From positions 1 through 12,631 of the forward strand of contig JAEZIV010000181.1 in the NCBI GenBank assembly GCA_023436515.1: a stretch of 12,631 nucleotides of DNA. The letters are read 5' to 3'. The notes under the pieces were generated by a model. That model ran no database searches, was not told the DNA's origin, and was given only the letters and a program-made list of their open reading frames with translations. Below, one piece after another: positions 6,455 to 12,525 of this stretch. How positions within the stretch are numbered: position 1 is the first letter of the stretch; every line of letters starts with the position of its first letter. Origin of the DNA: Bacillota bacterium. Lineage in GTDB: Bacteria; Bacillota; Clostridia; Acetivibrionales; DSM-1351. Position numbers and translations under genes: made by a program.

Positions 6455-6528
6455 CCACAATTTATTGTTATATGAATCATGTGTTTAACATATTAATGTC
6501 TACTAGAACATAAATAAACTCTAACTAC

Positions 6529-6557
6529 ATTTTAAACACTTTATTGAGATAATTCAA
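6529..6557 (-). promoter_or_regulatory. Candidate sigma-A promoter of the galE operon
   Basis: TTGAAT (6552-6557), 17-base spacer, TAAAAT (6529-6534) on the minus strand. Expected start near 6522, leader of about 105 bases. It begins right after the last codons of the polymerase gene, and no terminator is obvious between the two, so some read-through from the repair operon is possible. Confidence 0.6.
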
Positions 6558-6574
6558 ATAAATACGGAAATAAC

Positions 6575-7486
6575 CTATAGATTTTTTTGCTTAAGTTTCA
6601 TTAGTATTTCCTCCAGCTGACTCTTGTTGTCACAGTACAGCATTGGCTCAAATAGATCACCCTTCTGTTCAAGTCTTGTCAGAATGCTCTTCAGTGTAAA
6701 CATCTCTGGACGAACCTTCCCAAGCTCCCTCCACTCTATTGGTGCAGATACTGCTGCGCTTTTTACAGCTCTTGCAGAGTAAACAGTAATCATACTTTTA
6801 CCACTCCACATCTGGAGCCAGTCAAAGTAAAGCTTGCCTCCCCTGTTCTTTTTCATTCTTTCAGTTGTGACCTTATTACTGAGCTTATGTGCGAAGTAAT
6901 CTGCGAAAAACTCATTTATTAACCTTGCGGTATCGTAATTGTATCTGGCACCGGTAGGTATGAAGATCTGAAGACCAGTAGCTCCGGAGGTTTTAATAAA
7001 AGCCTCTATTCCCAGAGCTGTAAGCGTCTCATATATGCGGTCAGCTACCTCCGCCACATCCTCAAAGGTGTTGCCTTCGTCGGGATCGAGGTCAAATACC
7101 AGGTTGGAAGGATAATCAGGCTTTTCAAACACATTAAAGCTTGTATGCAGCTCCAGTGCAGCCTGTGAACAAAGCCAGACCAGAGTTGCAGCTGAATTTA
7201 GCACAATGTAATTTTTATCCTTGAACCTCACCGTTTTTATCCATTCAGGAGTATTAGGGGGTTTTTCCTTCTGAAAGAAGCTTTTATCCCCTATTCCATG
7301 AGGGTATCTGATGGAGGTCAGCAGGCGGTTCCTTGCATATCGTACAACATAGGGTGCGAGCTTGGTCATGGTTTCGATAAATTCCAGCTTTGTTATGTTG
7401 GCCTCAGGCCAGAATAGCTTATCAGGATTGGTAACATTTATAACTTTATTTTCTAACTCTACCTTTAAATCAACTATAGTGCTCAC
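6575..7486 (-). CDS. ligD: LigD-type polymerase/primase domain protein of NHEJ
   Basis: Stand-alone polymerase module of bacterial LigD (archaeo-eukaryotic primase fold, 303 residues). It is expected to fill or extend broken DNA ends, often with ribonucleotides, before ligation. Visible: NPDKLFWP (20-27) at the N-terminus, ELH (112-114), the catalytic FDLDP with D132 and D134, KTSGATG (165-171), FDWLQ with the third acidic residue D222, and YSARA (236-240) with R239. The histidine usual in the SGxxGLH motif is glutamine here (Q173). The start is GTG at 7486, whose G is also the last base of the ligase stop codon (TAGTG), pointing to translational coupling; AAGGTG lies about 11 nt upstream. 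It is third in the ku-ligase-polymerase operon. It has no ligase or phosphoesterase domain, so the symbol refers to the domain only. Confidence 0.92.
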   Translation of the reverse strand: MSTIVDLKVELENKVINVTNPDKLFWPEANITKLEFIETMTKLAPYVVRYARNRLLTSIRYPHGIGDKSFFQKEKPPNTPEWIKTVRFKDKNYIVLNSAATLVWLCSQAALELHTSFNVFEKPDYPSNLVFDLDPDEGNTFEDVAEVADRIYETLTALGIEAFIKTSGATGLQIFIPTGARYNYDTARLINEFFADYFAHKLSNKVTTERMKKNRGGKLYFDWLQMWSGKSMITVYSARAVKSAAVSAPIEWRELGKVRPEMFTLKSILTRLEQKGDLFEPMLYCDNKSQLEEILMKLKQKNL

Positions 7487-8460
7487 TAATCTGACAACAC
7501 CTTTCCGTCAGCCTCCTCAGGAGGCAGATTTGTAAAACCTAAAATTTTTGGATGCCTGAAACGCCCGTCATTAGACAGTTCGAGAAAGCTTACCCAACAG
7601 GTTAGCACAGGCACAGTCCAGGTCAGAGAACCTGCTGTTCTGTCCGGTACATTAACTCCCTCGGTTTCAAATGGGCATTCAACTTGTACCAAATCCTCTT
7701 TATATTGCCTCAAGAGCTCTACGTCAGAACTCTTAAGTCCCAGGGATACTTTGCCCATGTACAGCAGCTTTGGATGCTCCAGTGTTCTTACTCCCAGCAC
7801 CAGAGAATTGGGAAGCTTGTCCTTCCAGGTTATGCCTCCTACTATGCAGAGCATCCTTTTAATAAATTTAGTTTTAAACCATTCCTTATGCTTTTTACCC
7901 GGTAAGTATAAGCTACTTAATCTTTTTGATACTATTCCCTCCATATTCCTTTTTTTCATTGACTCATAGAGCGCTTTACCATCAGCGTAGCCTTCAGATA
8001 TTATTATTACTTCACTCATTTGAGTAACGGGGGTAAGCACCTTCCGAAGAATTTGCTTTCTATTTATAAGCTCAGTTCTGGTAAGTATTTTATCCTGATT
8101 CATCAGGATATCAAAAACAATATACTTTACAGGATAATTATTTACATAGTACTGCAGATTACGCTTGCTCTTAACAGTTTCTCTCACTAGAGTATTGTGA
8201 AAGTTTGGCTTGCCCAGCTTGTCCAGTACAACAATCTCACCGTCAAGTACAAGCTTATTTCCTTCAAGCATTTTTACAAGAGGCCTCAGCTCAGGATAAA
8301 ATTCCGTACGCTCGTTTCCGTGTTTACTGAATATTCTCATGCACCCATCCTGTATATACACTAAGCCTCGTATGCCATCCCATTTAATTTCATGAAGAAA
8401 TTCCTCCCCGGTCTTGACCGACTGGGTGCTGACAGGTTCCATCGGAACTATCCAGTTCAT
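7486..8460 (-). CDS. ligD: ATP-dependent DNA ligase (LigD ligase module)
   Basis: Stand-alone ATP-dependent ligase of the LigD/LigC type (324 residues) that seals breaks held by Ku. Visible: nucleotidyltransferase motif I EIKWDGIRG (24-32) with the AMP-accepting lysine K26, LDGEIVV (72-78, motif III region), VFDIL (115-119), EGIVSKR (174-180, motif IV) and EWFKTKFIK (193-201, motif V). An OB-fold domain from about 205 follows, with VGGITW and the C-terminal FRHPKILGF (301-309). The residue after the catalytic lysine is Trp rather than the common Tyr. ATG at 8460 overlaps the Ku stop codon (ATGA); AAGGAG lies 11 nt before it, inside ku. No nuclease or polymerase domain is fused to it. Position between ku and the polymerase gene fits a split LigD. 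Confidence 0.94.
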   Translation of the reverse strand: MNWIVPMEPVSTQSVKTGEEFLHEIKWDGIRGLVYIQDGCMRIFSKHGNERTEFYPELRPLVKMLEGNKLVLDGEIVVLDKLGKPNFHNTLVRETVKSKRNLQYYVNNYPVKYIVFDILMNQDKILTRTELINRKQILRKVLTPVTQMSEVIIISEGYADGKALYESMKKRNMEGIVSKRLSSLYLPGKKHKEWFKTKFIKRMLCIVGGITWKDKLPNSLVLGVRTLEHPKLLYMGKVSLGLKSSDVELLRQYKEDLVQVECPFETEGVNVPDRTAGSLTWTVPVLTCWVSFLELSNDGRFRHPKILGFTNLPPEEADGKVLSD

Positions 8461-9407
8461 GCCTTAACCGGCTCCTTTGCCTTCCTAGTCTTTTTCTTCG
8501 GTTTGACCTCATCGGCCTTTATTTCTTCTTCGGATGCTACCGCAGAAGTCTCCTTCTGCTCAGGTTGGGCTGATGGGGCTTTTTTTCTGGATCTTGTTAT
8601 CTTCTTATCTGCAGCCTGCTCACTTTTTTCAGAAGGCTTCTCCTTTGACATTTGAATACTTTGCTTAAGTGCTTCCATAAGGCTTACAATATTCTCCTTG
8701 TCTGTTTCCTTGCTTACAACGAATTCCTTGCCTTCAACCTTGGAATGAATCCTTTCAAGCAGTCTTTCACGGTAGGTATCTGTGTATTTATCCGGCTCAA
8801 AAACCGTAGTCAGATTATCTATCAGCTGGTTGGCCATATCAAGCTCTGCCTTGGTGGTTTGTAAATCCTCCGGAACACCCGGAACCTGCCTTGAATCCCT
8901 TACCTCGTCAGGATAGAAAATGGTCTCCAGTACCAGAACATTTTTATATACTCTTACTACAGCAAGGGACTCGCGTTCTCTTATGGTAATCTTTGCAACT
9001 GCAATTCTCTGCTTGCCGCTTAAAGCTTCTCTTAAAAGAGTATATGCCTTCCCTCCCGTTTCCTGGGGCCCAAGAAAATATGTTTTGTCAAAATAGACTG
9101 GGTCAACCTCCTCAAGCTTAACAAAATCAAGTATCTCAACAGTCTTTTCACTTTTTACCTCTATTGCCTGGAAGTCTTCCTCTGTAAGAATTATAAATTT
9201 CCCGGGCTCATATTCATAGCCTTTCACAATATCCTCAGGCTGAACGTCCTTATTGCAGGAAGGACAGGTCTTCTTATATTTAATCGGAGTGTGGCATTCT
9301 CTGTGAATGTATTTGAATCTAATGTCCTTGTCCTCGGTGGCAGTAAACATCCTTACAGGTATATTTACCAGACCGAAGCTAATTGAACCCTTCCAAACCG
9401 TATGCAT
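8457..9407 (-). CDS. ku: Ku family DNA end-binding protein
   Basis: Homodimeric ring protein that threads onto double-strand ends and recruits the ligase in non-homologous end joining. The N-terminus MHTVWKGSISFGLVNIPV is the bacterial Ku signature. The core runs to about residue 255. C38, C48 and C51 in the ECHTPIKYKKTCPSC segment look like a metal-binding knuckle. Residues 256-316 form a lysine-rich, low-complexity tail (KSRKK/KPKKKTRKAK-like patches mixed with Glu and Ala), as in other bacterial Ku proteins, where such tails help DNA binding and end bridging. ATG at 9407 is preceded by GAGGAGG at the rather short spacing of 4 nt. It is the first gene of the three-gene repair operon, divergent from the FmdB-type gene. 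Confidence 0.95.
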   Translation of the reverse strand: MHTVWKGSISFGLVNIPVRMFTATEDKDIRFKYIHRECHTPIKYKKTCPSCNKDVQPEDIVKGYEYEPGKFIILTEEDFQAIEVKSEKTVEILDFVKLEEVDPVYFDKTYFLGPQETGGKAYTLLREALSGKQRIAVAKITIRERESLAVVRVYKNVLVLETIFYPDEVRDSRQVPGVPEDLQTTKAELDMANQLIDNLTTVFEPDKYTDTYRERLLERIHSKVEGKEFVVSKETDKENIVSLMEALKQSIQMSKEKPSEKSEQAADKKITRSRKKAPSAQPEQKETSAVASEEEIKADEVKPKKKTRKAKEPVKA

Positions 9408-9444
9408 ATTGCCTCCTCTTCCATATCCGTACCTGGTACCACTT

Positions 9445-9474
9445 ATTATTTTTATTTACGATATTTTCACTCAA
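9445..9474 (-). promoter_or_regulatory. Candidate promoter of the ku-ligase-polymerase operon
   Basis: TTGAGT (9469-9474), 18-base spacer, AATAAT (9445-9450) on the minus strand. Both boxes deviate from consensus and the spacer is long, so this is a moderate candidate. I did not find a convincing sigma-G promoter like that reported for ku in Bacillus subtilis. Confidence 0.35.
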
Positions 9475-9547
9475 TATTTTTCGTATATTAATCATTATTA
9501 TGCTATGTTTAAAATTCCATTTTCCAAATATAATTTTAAGCGGGATT

Positions 9548-9576
9548 TTGCTGTGGAGGACTGCCTGTGGTATAAT
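9548..9576 (+). promoter_or_regulatory. Extended -10 promoter of the FmdB-type gene
   Basis: TTGCTG (9548-9553), 17-base spacer, perfect TATAAT (9571-9576) with TGG directly before it, which is an extended -10. Expected start near 9583, leader of about 28 bases. Confidence 0.75.
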
Positions 9577-9610
9577 TCAAATTAATAATACGAAGGAAGG
9601 AGTATCACTT

Positions 9611-9826
9611 ATGCCTTTTTATGATTTAAAATGTCAGATCTGCGGTAAGGAATTTAATATAATGGCCAGCATGAAGGACCGGGAGAATAACAGTATTCTT
9701 TGCCCCGGCTGCGGTAACAACCAGTTGGAAGCAGTATTTAAAAGTGTTAACATAATTCAATCCAGGAAATCAGAGGGCAGTGATTGCCCCAATAGACAAA
9801 TTTGCGGTGGGTGCTGCAGTCATTAG
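9611..9826 (+). CDS. FmdB family zinc ribbon protein
   Basis: A 71-residue protein with the FmdB/CxxC zinc-ribbon start MPFYDLKCQICGKEF. C8/C11 and C31/C34 form the zinc site. The family was named after a putative regulator of formamidase genes, but most members have no known function. Past the ribbon is a second cysteine group (C59, C65, C68, C69) with a final histidine, as found in some clostridial members. ATG at 9611 is chosen because AAGGAG (9597-9602) lies 8 nt before it and the promoter at 9548-9576 lies inside any longer reading. It is the only plus-strand gene, divergent from ku and convergent with the GerMN lipoprotein gene. Confidence 0.85.
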   Translation: MPFYDLKCQICGKEFNIMASMKDRENNSILCPGCGNNQLEAVFKSVNIIQSRKSEGSDCPNRQICGGCCSH

Positions 9827-9840
9827 TTTGCTATGTTCAT

Positions 9841-9878
9841 AAAAGCAGGTTCGCAGCTCTCTGTACTTGCGCTTTTTT
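9841..9878 (+). terminator. Probable terminator of the FmdB-type gene
   Basis: AAAAGC (9841-9846) pairs with GCTTTT (9871-9876), and the stem interior can pair further with mismatches. Six T follow (9873-9878). The hairpin starts 14 bases after the stop codon. The stem is imperfect, so strength is uncertain. Confidence 0.5.
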
Positions 9879-9896
9879 AGATTTAAGTTCTTACTC

Positions 9897-9965
9897 AAAA
9901 AAGCAAGGTATCTTATTATCAGCAGCTTCTGCTGACGGATATATAATCCACAATAAGATACCTTG
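9897..9965 (-). terminator. Branched (three-way junction) hairpin after the GerMN lipoprotein gene
   Basis: Outer arms CAAGGTATCTTATT (9904-9917) and AATAAGATACCTTG (9952-9965) are perfectly complementary over 14 bp. Between them sit two further hairpins: TCAGCAG with CTGCTGA (9919-9925 and 9929-9935, loop of 3) and GGAT with ATCC (9937-9940 and 9946-9949). On the minus strand the outer stem is followed by C and six T (9897-9902), so it can act as the terminator of the gene ending at 9990. A cloverleaf-like interior is unusual for a simple terminator. Confidence 0.7.
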
Positions 9966-9989
9966 GTATAGTAAATTAATTACTTTTAC

Positions 9990-10790
9990 TTATTCTAAAG
10001 GGTCTGAGTCTGTCTCTACATCCACATTTGTCTTCTGATCCTTTTTGGAATTATCCTTTATCTGTTGGTTATTGTCCTTTGGGCTATTTGAATTGTCCTT
10101 ATTATTATTGTTCTTTTCTACGTTGCCCTTATTGTCATTATTTGTGTCTGCATTACCCTTTACAGCACTATCATCTTCGAGCTTTATGACATCCTTCTCA
10201 TCTGCTTGAGCAGCATTAAGGTATGCTGATCTTGGGAAGGCTGCATCCAACTGATAGCTGCCTTTGAATTCCTTTTTAACCTTACCGTCAATTTTGAACT
10301 GAACTGATTTTATGTCATTTATCTCGGTTAATGTGTTTACAATAGAATATATTGTCAGCTGTTCGTTCTTCTTTCCACCCTGATGCTTATCTACAAAGTC
10401 CTTTGAGAGGTCAACAATTGCTACTCCGTCCTTTATAGTCACATTTGAATGAACCTTTGTATCCTGAGGAATTGAAGCATGAAGCAAGCTTCCTTTTGCA
10501 GGTCCGCTGATTAGTTCCTTTACAAGAGCTGTTGCTAAACTATCGTTACCCTTGGTTACTTCAGTATTGTCAATATATCTGGTTTCAGGTGCAAGTTTTC
10601 CTTGTTCATTTATAAAGTATAGCTTATAGGCCGTTTTATTGTTCATTTCACCGGATTGGCTATCACCTAATGAAACACTGCTGGCAGGAGTCAATTCATC
10701 AATACTCGAATTATCCTCCTTTGCACCGCACCCTGAAAAAATTGTCATTGTAAAAACACATACCAAAATTAAAATAAATATTTTTCGCAT
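9990..10790 (-). CDS. GerMN domain lipoprotein
   Basis: A 266-residue exported lipoprotein. The signal peptide has basic RK, a hydrophobic stretch and lipobox FSGC with the lipid-carrying C21, so it should be anchored on the outer face of the membrane. A GerMN domain spans about 54-185 (YKLYFINEQGKL, LVKELISGP, VAIVDLSKDFVD, VNTLTEI). That domain occurs in the sporulation and germination protein GerM and in other envelope lipoproteins; its ligand is not established. Residues 205-266 are a low-complexity tail rich in Asn, Lys and Asp, presumably disordered. ATG at 10790 is preceded by GAGGTG at 8 nt. Only one GerMN domain is present, whereas classic GerM has two, so gerM is not assigned. It is monocistronic as far as visible. 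Confidence 0.88.
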   Translation of the reverse strand: MRKIFILILVCVFTMTIFSGCGAKEDNSSIDELTPASSVSLGDSQSGEMNNKTAYKLYFINEQGKLAPETRYIDNTEVTKGNDSLATALVKELISGPAKGSLLHASIPQDTKVHSNVTIKDGVAIVDLSKDFVDKHQGGKKNEQLTIYSIVNTLTEINDIKSVQFKIDGKVKKEFKGSYQLDAAFPRSAYLNAAQADEKDVIKLEDDSAVKGNADTNNDNKGNVEKNNNNKDNSNSPKDNNQQIKDNSKKDQKTNVDVETDSDPLE

Positions 10791-10830
10791 CTCTTTGACA
10801 CCTCACATTAAAATGTTAAAAGCTAATATT

Positions 10831-10842
10831 ATGAATATTCAT
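10831..10842. promoter_or_regulatory. 12-base perfect palindrome upstream of the GerMN gene
   Basis: ATGAATATTCAT is its own reverse complement and lies about 40 bases before the start codon. Its position would suit an operator, but no regulator is suggested by the neighbours, and AT-rich palindromes of this size can arise by chance. Confidence 0.3.
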
Positions 10843-10880
10843 TCTTACACAACTATTTCTATGCCCAAGCTTTAATAAGT

Positions 10881-10910
10881 ATTCTAACTTGTCATTTTTT
10901 TTTATTACAA
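10881..10910 (-). promoter_or_regulatory. Candidate sigma-A promoter of the GerMN gene
   Basis: TTGTAA (10905-10910), 18-base spacer, TAGAAT (10881-10886) on the minus strand. The leader would be about 85 bases and would contain the palindrome at 10831-10842. Moderate match only. Confidence 0.4.
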
Positions 10911-10966
10911 TTTCATAACAGAAGGTTAATGCTCCTTATGCTATGGGCACTTATTTGGGGACCACT

Positions 10967-10991
10967 AAAAAAGCCATCCCGAGGGATGGCT
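10967..10991 (-). terminator. Intrinsic terminator of the sensor kinase gene
   Basis: AGCCATCCC (10972-10980) and GGGATGGCT (10983-10991) form a perfect GC-rich stem with a small loop. Six T follow on the minus strand (10967-10972). It begins 18 bases after the stop codon at 11009. Confidence 0.93.
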
Positions 10992-11008
10992 GAAATTACC
11001 TGATATAC

Positions 11009-12391
11009 TTATTTGTTAAACTGTATTTGTGGTCTTACCACCTGTTCTAAGGGAAAAATAAGAGATATGGTTGTACCCAAGTTTTCCTTGCTGCTTATTC
11101 TAATATCCCCTTTATGAGAGCTCATTATCCTGTAGCAATAACTCAAGCCCAAGCCAAAATTATTTCTGCCCTTTTTTGTGGAATAAAACGGGGTCAAAAC
11201 CTTATTTATATCCTCTTTTTTAATTCCCACCCCATTATCAGTTACAGAGAGGCTGACTCTTTCATCCCTGATTTCAGAGTTTATTATTATAATGCCGTCC
11301 CTATCTATTGACTCAATGGCGTTTATCAGTAGATTACGAATTACTTCAGCTATATGGATAGCATCCAGCTTCAATATCAGATCATCTCTTATTTCATTGA
11401 CTATGGTAATCTGCCTATCGTTTATGAAGGGCATTACCTGTTCAACCGCCTTTTCAACAAGGCTTGATAGGTAATGTGGTTCAATTTCCATCTCCATGGT
11501 TCTGAACTTATTAATTCTATGTGTAAATTCATTTAAATTTTTGCAGGATTCCTTTATTACTGATAATTTTTTATCTGTAGACGGACTGACCTTTTCAAGA
11601 GCCTTAATAGTATCCACGCATAGGCTGATTGTACCTGCCTCATTTTTTATTGCATGAGAAATCATACTAATACCATTTATCATTGTATCAATGTTGTTAT
11701 TCAGGTCAAACCTCTCCACCCTCAGTCTTACTCCAAGTATGCCGTGCTTTACTGCCAAGTATACAAAGACTACGAATTGGAACAAAATAATCCATATGTT
11801 TAAATACCATACCTCATGGTAGCCAACTGCAACTGATAAATAGCTTGTCCACATAATACTCAACGCTGTTGGAATTGAAAAAAAGCTTGTGCATATTTTG
11901 TTGTATCTTTTATGGGAGTCCTTTTCCTTAATAATACTTACAATCAGTAAAGCTATTGATAATAGCGTGTATATTACCACCCAGGAGGAGAGTACTTTGT
12001 AATCAGGTTCAAAATAAGGATTTATGGGATATAATATGTACATTAGAAAGCTCGGAATTGCTAAAAGAAAAATAATAGCTTTTTTTGTACTATTCTTAGG
12101 GTTATAATCCAAAAAGTCAGTAAAATATAAAACAAAACAGATTAGGGCATAGGTAGCAAAATAATGTTGCAGCACATCGGCTATGCCCTTTCCCGTAAGA
12201 GCAAAAAATTTTAGATCCTCATCGTTAAATTTTTCTACAAATGGAATTACGTCATCCTTGAAAATAACTGCAACTCCGCCAAACCCATTAAAGAAAAGGC
12301 AGCAGCTTGCCCAGCGTGCCCATGTCGCTTTGGGGTTTGCATATATAAGTATTATAGCAATAAGCCATAGTAATATAAAAATAAAGAACAT
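11009..12391 (-). CDS. Membrane sensor histidine kinase, orphan
   Basis: A 460-residue histidine kinase. About seven membrane segments fill residues 1-215 (near 1-18, 27-44, 74-92, 104-121, 136-153, 170-190, 195-214), with no sizeable extracellular loop, so the signal is probably sensed in or at the membrane. The dimerisation helix carries SHAIKNE with the likely phospho-accepting H246. The ATPase domain shows the N box NLLINAIES (353-361), DNGVGI (385-390), PFYSTKKG (401-408) and GLGLSYCY (413-420). The C-terminus is short after this. ATG at 12391 has AGGAG 8 nt upstream. No response regulator lies on either side, and the gene has its own promoter and terminator, so it is an orphan kinase. 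Orphan membrane kinases in spore formers often feed Spo0A, but that is inference. Confidence 0.93.
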   Translation of the reverse strand: MFFIFILLWLIAIILIYANPKATWARWASCCLFFNGFGGVAVIFKDDVIPFVEKFNDEDLKFFALTGKGIADVLQHYFATYALICFVLYFTDFLDYNPKNSTKKAIIFLLAIPSFLMYILYPINPYFEPDYKVLSSWVVIYTLLSIALLIVSIIKEKDSHKRYNKICTSFFSIPTALSIMWTSYLSVAVGYHEVWYLNIWIILFQFVVFVYLAVKHGILGVRLRVERFDLNNNIDTMINGISMISHAIKNEAGTISLCVDTIKALEKVSPSTDKKLSVIKESCKNLNEFTHRINKFRTMEMEIEPHYLSSLVEKAVEQVMPFINDRQITIVNEIRDDLILKLDAIHIAEVIRNLLINAIESIDRDGIIIINSEIRDERVSLSVTDNGVGIKKEDINKVLTPFYSTKKGRNNFGLGLSYCYRIMSSHKGDIRISSKENLGTTISLIFPLEQVVRPQIQFNK

Positions 12392-12434
12392 GACCTTTTC
12401 TCCTGTAGCTTTAAATGCAGTTATTCGTGGTCAT

Positions 12435-12463
12435 ATTTTATCACATAAAATACTGTTAAACAA
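12435..12463 (-). promoter_or_regulatory. Extended -10 promoter of the sensor kinase gene
   Basis: TTGTTT (12458-12463), 17-base spacer, TAAAAT (12435-12440) with TGA directly before it (extended -10) on the minus strand. Expected start near 12428, leader of about 37 bases. Confidence 0.65.
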
Positions 12464-12525
12464 TTGTCGATCTGTAAAAGGCTAGAAACATGTTTATTTA
12501 GGCACAAAATTATTCAGTATACCTA

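Noticed and set aside
9423..9440. Repeated GGTAC units upstream of ku as an operator
   Set aside because: Only two short overlapping copies around a 6-base palindrome; too little to support a regulatory site.
9383..9826. Longer 147-residue reading of the FmdB-type gene
   Set aside because: The added N-terminus is hydrophobic and family-unlike, and it contains the promoter and ribosome binding site of the gene proper starting at 9611.
9904..9965. tRNA or tRNA-like gene
   Set aside because: The arms do not match tRNA dimensions, there is no T-loop sequence or anticodon arm, and a T run after the stem points to a terminator.
12463..12470. Possible Spo0A box near the kinase promoter (TGTCGAT)
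   Set aside because: One mismatch in a 7-base motif is expected by chance in a window of this size.
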